Source: an uncultured Collinsella sp. (GTDB taxonomy: Bacteria; Actinomycetota; Coriobacteriia; Coriobacteriales; Coriobacteriaceae). Taken from it: a stretch of DNA of 64,000 bases. Shown here piece after piece: positions 42,964 through 51,840 of this stretch (positions are counted from its first letter, which is position 1; each line of letters starts with the position of its first letter). The stretch lies in the NCBI GenBank assembly GCA_958437935.1, contig CAUBPS010000006.1, positions 1 through 64,000 of the forward strand. Reading direction: 5' to 3'. Both the position numbers and the translations under genes were made by a program. The notes beneath the pieces were generated by a model. That model had not been told where the DNA came from, did not search any database, and was given only the letters and a program-made list of their open reading frames with translations.

Positions 42964-43059
42964 AGGAAACGACGCACCCCGCGTAAGTACTTAGGAGCGC
43001 GGGCGACCAGTTTCCGACGTTGTTAAATGCCCGGGCTCCGAACCCCGGGCATTCTTATT
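42964..43059 (+). ncRNA. candidate antisense RNA, copy 2
   Basis: Second copy, offset 481 bases: TACAAT at 42952-42957, palindrome TCCCGAATCG/TGATTCGGGA, the same CCCGCG/CGCGGG hairpin with a changed loop (GTAAGTACTTAG for GTAAGTGTACGA) and the same terminator. Loop changes with conserved stems favour an RNA function. Confidence 0.45.
43026..43053. terminator. bidirectional terminator, copy 2
   Basis: Identical to the hairpin at 42545-42572, between the second convergent pair. Confidence 0.8.
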
Positions 43060-43207
43060 TGCGCTTGTTGCGGCGCAAATGCCTTCTACCGTCCGCACCG
43101 CGCGTGCGCCTACGGACCTTAAACCGAACTTCATACGAGTCAAGAAACGCGATGACGAACGTGCCCACCGCCGCGAGGGCGGCGAGCGCGTTAAGGAATT
43201 TCAGCAT
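43055..43207 (-). CDS. 50-residue membrane peptide, candidate type I toxin, copy 2
   Basis: Encodes exactly the same 50 residues as copy 1, with the same GGAGGTCACCAT binding site. Upstream sequence is also shared until about 43320. Retention of a perfect protein copy despite diverging flanks suggests selection or recent gene conversion. Confidence 0.7.
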   Translation of the reverse strand: MLKFLNALAALAAVGTFVIAFLDSYEVRFKVRRRTRGADGRRHLRRNKRK

Positions 43208-43373
43208 ATGGTGACCTCCGATCGAGTCATCGGCCGCCCGCGCACGGGATGCGTCGCAAAGCCATTTTACTGCGAGCGTATGCACCCACAGCTGGTCAAC
43301 GCAATAATTGCAAACATCTGTTCGATATTCATACGCTTGATCCATCGGGCACTGGATCCTGGCTGCGTTATCC

Positions 43374-43413
43374 CAAAAAGAACGGGGCAAACTCCAGCGC
43401 GGAGTCTGCCCCG
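43374..43413 (-). terminator. pilin operon terminator
   Basis: Arms CGGGGCAAACTCC/GGAGTCTGCCCCG with one mismatch, followed on the minus strand by GTTCTTTTT. It ends the three-gene pilin operon 100 bases after the major pilin stop, so the sortase needs its own promoter. Confidence 0.85.
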
Positions 43414-43512
43414 AAAAATGAATGGCAAAGCAAGAACGTGGATGGACGAGAAAAGTGTCCGCAAGTCTCATGGCATCACATCCCACCTGCCAAAGGGATG
43501 GGTGAGCGAGCG

Positions 43513-45294
43513 TTACTCCTGCTCGGACTCCTCAGCCTGCTTACGGCTGCGGATGAGGTGCGCCACGCCGATGACGAGCACCGCGCCACCAGCGATCCAA
43601 GTGAAGGTCACGCCGTTGAGACCGGTGAGCGGGAGGTTGGAGCCCTTCTCATCGGTGACGGTGAGGTGCACCATGCCGGTGGTAGATTCTTCCTGCCTCA
43701 CGAGATTCAGATTGGCAGCGCTAACAATATTGCAGACGGGCTGCACCGCTTCCGTCTTATTTGCCGGAAGCGTATTTCGGCTAATCGTAAACTTAATGCC
43801 CTCGCCGCTATGGGAGTTGTTGTAACCGGGCGCAGCAGTTTTCTCGGTAAGATTGTAAGTGCCTTGATCGAGACCGAAGACTTTAATTTTGCCGTTGGCA
43901 TCAGTCTTGAGGATGGCTTCCTCCGCCTTGTCCGTCGTGGTACCGTTTGCCTTTATGTACTTGTTGGACCCGTCTTCCTTCAGCAAAAACTCAACGTTCG
44001 CCAGACCATCATTCGGTTTGTCGGAGCCGACCTTGGTAACATCGATGCCATAAGTGTAGTCATAAGCAGGATGTTCGACCGTACTGCCAATACCTTCGCC
44101 ATTCGGGTTGTTGGAGTACTCCAGTTTGACCGTGTTCTCCTGAGGCACGCCGAGGATATTCTCGTACTCTTGCTTGATCGTGCCATCATTCTTATTGCAG
44201 ATAATATCAGGATCAAGCATGGCCTCGTACTCAACGGTCACCCTAGAATCAGCTGACACATCAATCGTTTGGCCATTGGCATCCTTGCAGTCCTTGAGAT
44301 CATCGAAGTGAACCGTGAGCACATGGTCCTGGTAATCAACCGAGGGGCCATTCACGACAGACTTGCCGTCGATTTTGACTGTAACATCCAGAGCGCTATT
44401 GCCCTCACTGACCTTGTATTTGGGCGTCATGGTCTCAGGCAGTTTATCCTTAAAGGTGTACTCATAGGAACCATATGTATTGATATTGCTCGCAACGGTA
44501 CCAACGAGCTGATATTTAACGTACTGGCCAATAGAGGAGTCGGCGCCCTTGTTGGGAGAAGTGAGAATATCGCTGCCACTAAGCGTCCACTTATTATCCT
44601 CATCGTCGTAGATTGCCTTGTTGACGGTGGGAATACTGGTCTTCTCGGTAACGGACACGGGACTGCCGCCGATAACAGCGAAAATCGGAGAGGTGCCGGT
44701 ATCCGGCTTTTTAGTCGTATCATCCGATTTGCTGATACTGCTGCTGTCGGTCAGAAAGAGATAGTACCCAGATTCACTGAAAGAAAACGGCTGGTTCGCT
44801 GGAAACGATTCTCCCGTAAAATTAATTGGTTTAGTAGGATTAACTTTCTGCTGAACTATCTTGGCGAGCGTATTGAACAAATCATTCTTGCCGATGATGG
44901 TCCCATCGTCATAAGAACCGAAATTGTCCTTCAGCCAATTTGCGACATCCTGCGCGCTGGGACTATCCTTGAGCGAGTTGGAGCCATTATCATCAACTTT
45001 TTGAATGGCTTCGATGATTTTAGTCTGAGCTGAACCATTAACGGCCCACTCGACATTTGAAACGATCCTGCTCGAACCGTCGTTTCCATCTACAACATCG
45101 GCCTTGAAAATCTGGTAGGCCTTGTACGTCACATCGCCATTCTGTGCGTTCTTATTGATCGTGATGCTATTGGTCGTAGTAGTCGCACCCTCAGCAAACG
45201 CCATGGTCACCGGGGCCATGACGCCGCCGAAGCTCAGCGCTGCTGTGAGGCCGGCGGTTACTGCCAGGCGTGCGATATTCTTGCTCATGCTCAT
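43513..45294 (-). CDS. LPXTG-anchored major pilin, isopeptide-forming fimbrial protein
   Basis: About 593 residues from ATG 45294 (GGAGG upstream). Signal peptide about 1-35 (ending AFAEG), N-terminal pilin domain, a probable pilin lysine in PTVNKAIYDD, a central isopeptide D2-like domain, then a Cna B-type domain ending in the E-box YNLTEKTAAPGYN. The sorting signal is LPLTG, then a hydrophobic span and a charged tail (RSRKQAEESEQE). This is the SpaH/EbpB-type shaft subunit, polymerised by the class C sortase. AT-richer than its neighbours. Confidence 0.9.
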   Translation of the reverse strand: MSMSKNIARLAVTAGLTAALSFGGVMAPVTMAFAEGATTTTNSITINKNAQNGDVTYKAYQIFKADVVDGNDGSSRIVSNVEWAVNGSAQTKIIEAIQKVDDNGSNSLKDSPSAQDVANWLKDNFGSYDDGTIIGKNDLFNTLAKIVQQKVNPTKPINFTGESFPANQPFSFSESGYYLFLTDSSSISKSDDTTKKPDTGTSPIFAVIGGSPVSVTEKTSIPTVNKAIYDDEDNKWTLSGSDILTSPNKGADSSIGQYVKYQLVGTVASNINTYGSYEYTFKDKLPETMTPKYKVSEGNSALDVTVKIDGKSVVNGPSVDYQDHVLTVHFDDLKDCKDANGQTIDVSADSRVTVEYEAMLDPDIICNKNDGTIKQEYENILGVPQENTVKLEYSNNPNGEGIGSTVEHPAYDYTYGIDVTKVGSDKPNDGLANVEFLLKEDGSNKYIKANGTTTDKAEEAILKTDANGKIKVFGLDQGTYNLTEKTAAPGYNNSHSGEGIKFTISRNTLPANKTEAVQPVCNIVSAANLNLVRQEESTTGMVHLTVTDEKGSNLPLTGLNGVTFTWIAGGAVLVIGVAHLIRSRKQAEESEQE

Positions 45295-45402
45295 CTTCTT
45301 TTCCTCCATTTTCCGGTTGGTTCTCATTCGATCGGCCATCATCTGTCTGTGTCTTAGCATCTACTTCGCTACGTCTCGCCCCGCTCTCTGTGGGGCTGCC
45401 AG

Positions 45403-47073
45403 CTACTCTTTATGGCTGCCACCTCCCCGCTTGACCAGGAGCGCGGCCACGATGAGCGCGGCTCCGGCGACCGCTGCGGCGGCCGCGGCGTACATTGCCA
45501 TATCGCCAGTCGAGGGCATAAAGCCTCCGGTGATAATGCTAGGGGGTGTGCCGGTGGGCGTGTTGATGAGCGACGCCTCCAGGCTGCCCGTCGACCCGTC
45601 CGCGCTGTCGGCGCGCAGGGGCGACTCGGCCGTAATGGTGAGCTTGGGCTTGGCGGCGGCCACCTGGTCGACGTCCAGGCCCTCGGCCTTGACCGTCACG
45701 GAGCGCGTACCCTCAAAGGCGGTGTAGCCCTTGGGTGCCTTGAGCTCGCGGACTTCCAGCTTGCCCGAGTCCACGCCCGAGACGGTCACGCGGCCGTCCT
45801 CGCCCGTGGTGACGGTGGCCTTGCCCTCCGCATCCCACGTGCCGTCGGCCGACAGCGTGCGACCGCGGTCGTCGGTAATACTCAGGACCGCCCCGGCAAG
45901 CGGCTTGTCGCCGTCGCTGCCGCGCTTGGTGAGCGCGAGATCCCAAGTGTAGGCGCACGCGTCATCGCTCGGCGTGTGGGTGAAGCCGGCGTCGCCGGAC
46001 TGGTCTGCAAAGGGAGAGCGCGGGTAGCGCAGGTAGACCTCGTTGGGGTTGCCCTTCGCGATGCCGTGATTGCACGCGCTGTTGAGCGGTGCGTTGTACA
46101 CGGCGACCACGCGGGCGCCCGCGGTGAAGGCGTCGGCCCCGCCGATCGCGGCGATCAGGTCGCCGGTGCGCACGGTGAAGATCTTGCCGTCCGCCGCTAC
46201 CTTGGTGGCGCACTGGGCCGTGATATCGGTCCAGCCCTTCGCGGGCTCGGTGCCGGCGCGGCCGTCCTTGTCGGCCGAGACGGCGTCGAAGCCGCCGTCC
46301 GCGCCCGCCGCCACGTACACGCGCATGCTCGCGGCCACCTTGGAGGGGTCGAGCCCCGCGCTCATGGTGTCGACGAACTGCACCACGTAGGTGTCGTAGG
46401 CCGTGAGCCCCGCCGGGACCGTGGCAGAGAGGCGCCAGTACAGGTCGTCGGCGACCGTGGCGTCGGCGGCCTTCTGCCAGGCGGCGGTGCTGTCCTCCAG
46501 CACGTGCTTGGCGACCTTGGGGGTCGCCGCCTTGGGCTTGACGGTGACGGCGCTACCGCCGACCAGGGCCATGATCGGCGCGGTGCCGGCCTCGTTCTGG
46601 GAAATGGCGTCGTCGTCGGCGACGATGAGCCAGTAGCCGCAGGGCAGCTTGGCCGTCGTGCCCGCGTTAAGGCCCACGAACACGGCACCAGAGCTCTGGA
46701 GGGAACGAGCGAGCTGTGCGCTCAGCGCGCTCGTAAGGTGGGAATCGGTGTTGAGCCACTCGGCAGCTTCCTGCGCGGTGGTCTGGGAATTGGGCATGCC
46801 GGCGCTGTACAGCACGGGCAGCGCGGCATCGCGCACGGCGTCGCTTGCCCAAGCGAGCTCGGTGGCGATCTTGGCGTCGCTGTCGCCGTCGACGACGTTG
46901 GCGCTAAAGATCTGGTAGGCGTCGTAGCTGCTCGCCACGGTGCCGCTCACCGTGATGGAACCGGTCGAGGTCGGCGCGGCCTGCGCGGAAGCGGGGAACA
47001 CAACCGCGCAGGTGCCGATCAGGAGGGCAAGCAGCGCAAACATGATCGGGAAGGAGCAAACTTTCTTATTCAC
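45403..47073 (-). CDS. LPXTG-like fimbrial protein, second pilin subunit
   Basis: About 556 residues from GTG 47073, which has GGAGG 8 bases upstream and overlaps the upstream gene's end by 8 bases. Signal peptide (about 1-30, ending AQAAP), fimbrial N-terminal domain parallel to that of the major pilin (SSYDAYQIFSANVVDGDSDAKI), a KVAKHVLED lysine region, a Cna B-type domain with LEVRELKAPKGY, and the sorting motif MPSTG with membrane span and tail. The M for L at the motif start is unusual. Likely a basal or minor subunit of the same pilus. Confidence 0.85.
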   Translation of the reverse strand: MNKKVCSFPIMFALLALLIGTCAVVFPASAQAAPTSTGSITVSGTVASSYDAYQIFSANVVDGDSDAKIATELAWASDAVRDAALPVLYSAGMPNSQTTAQEAAEWLNTDSHLTSALSAQLARSLQSSGAVFVGLNAGTTAKLPCGYWLIVADDDAISQNEAGTAPIMALVGGSAVTVKPKAATPKVAKHVLEDSTAAWQKAADATVADDLYWRLSATVPAGLTAYDTYVVQFVDTMSAGLDPSKVAASMRVYVAAGADGGFDAVSADKDGRAGTEPAKGWTDITAQCATKVAADGKIFTVRTGDLIAAIGGADAFTAGARVVAVYNAPLNSACNHGIAKGNPNEVYLRYPRSPFADQSGDAGFTHTPSDDACAYTWDLALTKRGSDGDKPLAGAVLSITDDRGRTLSADGTWDAEGKATVTTGEDGRVTVSGVDSGKLEVRELKAPKGYTAFEGTRSVTVKAEGLDVDQVAAAKPKLTITAESPLRADSADGSTGSLEASLINTPTGTPPSIITGGFMPSTGDMAMYAAAAAAVAGAALIVAALLVKRGGGSHKE

Positions 47074-50000
47074 GACGCTTACCTCCCTTCGCATTCGCCT
47101 TGCGACGAATGTGCATCCAGGCCGCAGCAGCGCAAAGCACCGCCGCGCCGGCAAGGTACGTCAGAGTGACGCCCGACATACCAGAAAGGGGCAATGAAGT
47201 GGAGTAGGTGTTGGTGAAGGTGGAGGCGGGAATGGCGTCGGGCGCGGCGGCGGAGGGTTCAACCACGACGCCCTGCCCGTTCTCGCCAAGGGTGTTGCCC
47301 ATGTCGTCCTTCATCTGCGTAACGGTGGTAGAGGTGGTAAGACCGGTGTACTTGCCAGTGGTCTCATTCATGACGGCCTTCACCGTGACGGCAACCTGGT
47401 ACTCGGCCTTGGAGTAGCGGAGCTTATCGATGGCACCGGTGGTAGGCGCGACCTCCTTCACCGTGTAGGTGTAGGTCCTGGCGTAGTCATCCGCCGTACC
47501 GGGGGTATCGGACAGGTGCGACTTGTTGAACGTCATGGCGCCAAAGGTCGCCGTGATGTTGTTGGGCTTGGCGGCGTCGGTCTCCCCTGCTGCGGGTGCA
47601 ATGGAGAGGTCTGCCGGGTTAGGAATGGGCACGTTGGTTGCGTAATCCCCCGTAGCCTCGATGTTGAAGTCGAACGCAACGTATTTCCCGCTGGAATCCT
47701 TCGGCCAGTCCGTATTACGGACGGACTTAGTCACCGGGATTTCCACGGACGTGGTGGTGAGAGAATCGGAGATGTACGTAGTGCCCTCAACAATGCTCGG
47801 TTTCTTTCCCTCGGTCCACGCAATGGAACCGTCCGCCTTGGACACCGTGAACTCGTAGGTTGTCTGGTTCAGCTCGTAGCCAAACGGCGCCTGGGTCTCC
47901 GTGAGCGTGTACGTGCCCGGCAGCAGACCCTCGAGCTTGAACTTGCCATCGGCAGGATCAGAATCTGCCCACTTGTTGCTGACAGCTTCCGCATTCGTAT
48001 CGTTATCAATCACAGTCAGGGATGCAGCGTCCGGAATTTCGGCACCATCGGCATCCTTTACCTTGGTAAGCGCCCACTCGGAACCAGCCAAAGGAGTGTG
48101 TCCCGTGTCGCTCTCCTCAACCTTGGTCCAAGACACCGTACCGGTGATCTTGGTGTTGGAGATGGCGCCCGTGGTGTTGGAATCATCGAATGAAACGAGC
48201 TGATTTCCGTTCACCGTGTCCACATGACCCTGAACATAGTTCACCTGCTCGCCGGTGTTGTTCATGGTTGCGTAGTAGATGGTGTCCGACTTCTGATAAC
48301 CAGCCGGCGCCTTGACCTCGCGAATGTAGTACGTGAAGTAGTCTTTATCGTTGGGATCGCCAATTTTGGCCTTCTGATTCAAATAGTTGAACTGAAGCTC
48401 GCCATCATCCGAAGAGTAATCATTGGCACCGCCATCCGTTACCGTAACGATGGGATACGTTTCATTCTTGGCATCATCGACAGTGCCGTATATCGTCCAC
48501 GAGGAACCAGAAAGCGGCGTCATGCCGTCCGCAGCGTCGACCTTGCTCCACGCAATGGCAGAGCCGTCCGGTGTATACGACCCAGACCACGGGAAGTTGT
48601 GACGCTCCTGATCCATATCGATGACGGAAGCCGAGTTACCCTCGAGATTTGTGAAGTTGTACGCGATCTTAGGGTTGTTCATCATGAAATCTTCGCCCAC
48701 GTACACACGACCGTTGGTGGTCACATGGTCGTCGAAGCTTCCGTTGGGAACGAGAATCGATCCGAGCATAGCAGCGGCGGGGTCATCGTCGGTCCACTTG
48801 CCGTCCCCGCCGCCATTGCCCCAGTCGCTTCTACCCTCGCCCGCAATGCCACCACGGATGGTGAGGCTCGTGGTATCGACAAAATTCCACATGATGGACT
48901 GGGAGGCCAGCGAGTATTTCGCGCGAAGGTCTTTATCGGCGTTACTCTCATAACCGCGAGATATTTCTGTATCGCCCCACCAGAAGCGCCAGCCATTGTG
49001 GAACTCGACAGGACCAGCACCTGTAACGTTCACAACAATGGATGCGCCTTCGGGGACATTGGTGAACTTAAAGTCGACGCCGCGGTAGTAGACGCCATCC
49101 TTCAAGTTGGAGAGCTCGGAACCGGCAATGGTGAAGACCTGTTGCATAGAAGTTCCATCGCCGGTAAAGGTGATAAGTCGCTCGGTGTTGCAAATCTTAT
49201 AGTTCGGGATTCTGGTATCAAGCGCACCGGAAACAGACTTCTCACTACCATCGAAAGTGAGTGTATAGCTTGTTCCCTTGTTATCGTACTTGTTGATTGC
49301 GTAGCTGTTGTCGCTAATTGCGGAACCATCCGTAACTGTGCCGGTATTTGCAAACGAGGCGAGCTGTTTCGATAGCTTCGAGAGGTATCCATCTGCACCG
49401 TTGTAGCTCGAATAATCGTTACCGTTAACATTAGTCAAATCAACATTTTGATTGAACAGGTCGCTCTTCAGAGCATCCGAGCCCTCGAACCAATTACCTT
49501 GCTTTTTCACGACAGACTGGCGCCCGTTGTTAGCATTCGAATCCCAATAGGAATAGGTAATGGGACCGGCGATCTGCGCGGTATAGTCATAGCCAGGGTG
49601 GGAGTCAGTCTTTGTCGCCTTGCCGACCCAAGCACCCTTGGTCCAAGCACCAACCGTCGCAGCATCTGAGGTCGTTCCCTGACCGGTATTCATGTTCTCA
49701 ATCAAGCTGTTTATGCCGGCGACCGCAAGCACCGTGCTTCCCTCCCTGGGACGAAACTGCGATCCAAAACCAACGGTGCCGAAACGGAAGCCCTGGCCGC
49801 CCCAACTCTCCTTGATAGGATTCATGGCCAGTTTGCCGTGGACCACGGTAAGGCCCTCCGCCTCAGCGGCATATGAGCCGGTGGGGGCGTTATTCGCATC
49901 AAGAGTGCTAGTTTTGTTCGGCTTACCACCGATGTACATGTCGCGGCCGACGTAGGTGGCCACGCCGGGATCGGGGGTGGAGATATCGATATTCGTACCG

Positions 50001-50308
50001 ATACCGATAGACGTGGGCTTGTAGATGCCCTTGTTCACAGTAGTAGCCGCGTTCGCAGAGGTGGCGGCGCTATTCTGGTTTTCGGCATCCTCGCTGGTGT
50101 TATCTACAGCAGCGGACTCACTTGAGGAACTCCCCGTTACAGCCTCCTCGGTAGAAACTGTCTGGGTGTCGTTGGCAATGGCCTGCGAGATTGGAGGCAT
50201 GACGAGCGACAGTACCAGGCTCAACACGGAGGCTCCGCACAAAACGCCTGCCAGTACACGGCGCGTCGCTTTTTTACTCTGCTTAGTTTTTTCTGAATTC
50301 GCTTTCAT
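47066..50308 (-). CDS. large LPXTG-anchored tip pilin with Cna B-type domains
   Basis: 1080 residues. Signal peptide (about 1-45, ending SQAIAND), a low-complexity Ser/Ala stretch, a large N-terminal beta-rich adhesin part (about 80-590), then repeated Cna B/SpaA-type domains with E-box endings (YYIREVKAPAGY, YTLTETQAPFGY, YTYTVKEVAP), and the sorting motif LPLSG with membrane span and tail RRKANAKGG. As first gene of the operon it should be the pilus tip adhesin. GGGGAGGAG precedes the ATG. TATAAT upstream gives the promoter. Confidence 0.9.
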   Translation of the reverse strand: MKANSEKTKQSKKATRRVLAGVLCGASVLSLVLSLVMPPISQAIANDTQTVSTEEAVTGSSSSESAAVDNTSEDAENQNSAATSANAATTVNKGIYKPTSIGIGTNIDISTPDPGVATYVGRDMYIGGKPNKTSTLDANNAPTGSYAAEAEGLTVVHGKLAMNPIKESWGGQGFRFGTVGFGSQFRPREGSTVLAVAGINSLIENMNTGQGTTSDAATVGAWTKGAWVGKATKTDSHPGYDYTAQIAGPITYSYWDSNANNGRQSVVKKQGNWFEGSDALKSDLFNQNVDLTNVNGNDYSSYNGADGYLSKLSKQLASFANTGTVTDGSAISDNSYAINKYDNKGTSYTLTFDGSEKSVSGALDTRIPNYKICNTERLITFTGDGTSMQQVFTIAGSELSNLKDGVYYRGVDFKFTNVPEGASIVVNVTGAGPVEFHNGWRFWWGDTEISRGYESNADKDLRAKYSLASQSIMWNFVDTTSLTIRGGIAGEGRSDWGNGGGDGKWTDDDPAAAMLGSILVPNGSFDDHVTTNGRVYVGEDFMMNNPKIAYNFTNLEGNSASVIDMDQERHNFPWSGSYTPDGSAIAWSKVDAADGMTPLSGSSWTIYGTVDDAKNETYPIVTVTDGGANDYSSDDGELQFNYLNQKAKIGDPNDKDYFTYYIREVKAPAGYQKSDTIYYATMNNTGEQVNYVQGHVDTVNGNQLVSFDDSNTTGAISNTKITGTVSWTKVEESDTGHTPLAGSEWALTKVKDADGAEIPDAASLTVIDNDTNAEAVSNKWADSDPADGKFKLEGLLPGTYTLTETQAPFGYELNQTTYEFTVSKADGSIAWTEGKKPSIVEGTTYISDSLTTTSVEIPVTKSVRNTDWPKDSSGKYVAFDFNIEATGDYATNVPIPNPADLSIAPAAGETDAAKPNNITATFGAMTFNKSHLSDTPGTADDYARTYTYTVKEVAPTTGAIDKLRYSKAEYQVAVTVKAVMNETTGKYTGLTTSTTVTQMKDDMGNTLGENGQGVVVEPSAAAPDAIPASTFTNTYSTSLPLSGMSGVTLTYLAGAAVLCAAAAWMHIRRKANAKGGKRRE

Positions 50309-50397
50309 CGATGTCTCCTCCCCAAGAGACCGCGATCTTGCTCTTTCACTATCAAACGTATCTGCGCAATCTGTAATTGCGCTCGTTTAGTAATGCA

Positions 50398-50427
50398 ATT
50401 ATAACGATTGTTTAAACATCTGAGCAA
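50398..50427 (-). promoter_or_regulatory. pilin operon promoter
   Basis: On the minus strand TTGCTC (50427-50422), an 18-base spacer containing the palindrome GTTTAAAC, and a perfect TATAAT (50403-50398). About 85 bases of leader precede the tip pilin start. Confidence 0.6.
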
Positions 50428-50763
50428 ATAAAACCGATAGTTTTGTAGTGAGTTCTCAATTCTCTTGACAATTGCTCAGACTTACCTTCGTTTATTCGCT
50501 ATCTTTTTTTGTTTCTGCTGGTAATTTAGTTGCGTATTATTTTTTAATGGCATTAGATTTATTTGCACAACATTTTGCTCAAGAGCAAACATCCTGTGAA
50601 CGGTCGAAAATCGACCGTGAGCGGTAGGTCATCAACCGGAAGGAATATCCTACCAAATTGATGAGAATATCTTGAACCCACCGGTGGTTAGAAGCATGAT
50701 GTTCAGACAGCAATATTTGATTTTTCACACAGCTTTTAGGTATCAATTCGCCCAAATCGCCTG
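50428..50763. other. AT-rich intergenic region
   Basis: A 336-base AT-rich stretch between the pilin promoter and the HAD phosphatase. It contains a small perfect hairpin ACGGTCG/CGACCGT (50600-50618) but no supported gene. AT-richness next to pili is often associated with nucleoid-protein silencing or acquired DNA. Confidence 0.5.
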
Positions 50764-50802
50764 GAACCACCACAAAGGTGCTTGTCCCCTTCGCGATGGT
50801 TC
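50764..50802. repeat. CCACCACAAAGG palindrome family copy
   Basis: GAACCACCACAAAGG ... TGTCCCC ... GATGGTTC; right arm partly decayed. Ends 11 bases before the HAD phosphatase stop. Confidence 0.6.
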
Positions 50803-50812
50803 GCCCCCGGCG

Positions 50813-51634
50813 CTACAGCAGATGCTCCTCGATAAAGATCGCGATGCCGTCTTCGTCGTTGCTCGCGGTCACAAAGTCGGCGGCGGCACGGGTGGCATCG
50901 CTGCCATTTGCCATGGCCACGCCCACGCCGGCGTCAGCCACCATGCAGGTGTCGTTATCGGCATCGCCAAACACGCAGATGTTCTGGAGCTCCATATTGT
51001 TGAGCTCCGCTACGCGCACAAGGCCGCGCGTCTTGGACACGCGCGGATCCATGAACTCGTAGAGGCGCTGCGTGGTTTGCAGGGCGGCCGCCTTGACGGT
51101 GTCGTCGGCAAACGTCGATGCTCGCTCGATGACCTGCGGCATCACCTCGGGCGCCATGGTAAACATCACCTTGGGCTGCGGCTCGTGCAAGAACTCGGCA
51201 AAATCGACCACCTGGTAGGGCACGCCATCGACGCGCGACAGGTGCTCGACGCACGCGTTGCTCTCGGGCACGTAGAACACGCCGTCTCGGGGGCAGACGG
51301 GTGTTGCCGGAAGGTCCGCCATGTGCTTGCAGATGCGCGCGATGGTCTCGCCCGGCAGCGGATAGCTCAGCTCGTTGATGTCGTGCGCGCGGTCGATGAC
51401 CTCGGCGCCACCGCAGCCCACGAGCACGTCTACCAGGCCTTCGATGCCCCAGAGCTCGTACATGGCCTCGGTCGCGTGGGCGTCGCGCCCGGTGCACAGA
51501 CCAAAGAGCACGCCGCGCTCGCGCAGGGCGCGGATCGCCGCCACGGTGCGCGGGGACACCGTGTGCTGGCTCGTGAGCAGCGTGCCGTCGATATCGCAGA
51601 ACACGGCTTTGATGTGGCTGAAGGTGGTGTCCAT
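50813..51634 (-). CDS. HAD-superfamily Cof-type phosphatase
   Basis: 273 residues from ATG 51634 (AAAGG upstream; longer frame rejected because it runs through a repeat). Motif I FCDIDGTLL, motif II LCTGR region, motif III/IV GDADNDTCMVADAGVGVAMAN. The Cof/YidA class has a large C2 cap (about 85-200). It dephosphorylates sugar phosphates or similar; the physiological substrate is not deducible. No operon partner; palindromic repeats lie on both sides. Confidence 0.88.
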   Translation of the reverse strand: MDTTFSHIKAVFCDIDGTLLTSQHTVSPRTVAAIRALRERGVLFGLCTGRDAHATEAMYELWGIEGLVDVLVGCGGAEVIDRAHDINELSYPLPGETIARICKHMADLPATPVCPRDGVFYVPESNACVEHLSRVDGVPYQVVDFAEFLHEPQPKVMFTMAPEVMPQVIERASTFADDTVKAAALQTTQRLYEFMDPRVSKTRGLVRVAELNNMELQNICVFGDADNDTCMVADAGVGVAMANGSDATRAAADFVTASNDEDGIAIFIEEHLL

Positions 51635-51727
51635 GGGGGCCTTTCTGGGTCGTGCGGCGGTGTGGGGTGCATTCGTGAACGGCGTACATGGTATACCAAG
51701 GCGCAGGCGCGGCCCGTCAAAGCAAAA

Positions 51728-51761
51728 ACCACCACAAAGGTGCCTGGCCCCTTTGTGGTGG
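51728..51761. repeat. CCACCACAAAGG palindrome family copy
   Basis: ACCACCACAAAGG and CCTTTGTGGTGGC around TGCCTGGCCC; nearly perfect arms of 12 bp. Confidence 0.75.
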
Positions 51762-51780
51762 CCTAGCCCGGGGCGCAATC

Positions 51781-51837
51781 CATCACAACATTCGACGTTT
51801 TTCGGCAAAATCGCGATTTTCGCTGAATGTTGTGATG
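51781..51837. repeat. 57-bp palindromic element, family 1, copy b
   Basis: CATCACAACATTCGA start and GAATGTTGTGATG end, 57 bp, very similar to copy a at 39453. It sits 3 bases from the MFS gene's stop codon. Confidence 0.85.
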
Positions 51838-51840
51838 GTT

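Larger units (their letters stand above)
42428..43341. repeat. tandem duplication, 481-bp unit
   Basis: Two copies (about 42428-42860 and 42909-43341) align at a constant offset of 481 bases. From the GCGGGCGACCAG segment through the 50-residue frame the copies are essentially identical for about 300 bases; the outer ends have diverged. Each copy holds the minus-strand peptide gene, a bidirectional hairpin and a plus-strand promoter-like region. Confidence 0.9.

Noticed and set aside
42475..43026. 183-codon plus-strand frame in the duplicated unit
   Set aside because: It has no ribosome site, its ATG is lost in the second copy, and it runs through a terminator hairpin; an RNA is the better explanation.
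45412..47169. 585-codon plus-strand frame opposite the second pilin
   Set aside because: Shadow of a pilin gene that has signal peptide, domains and sorting motif on the minus strand.
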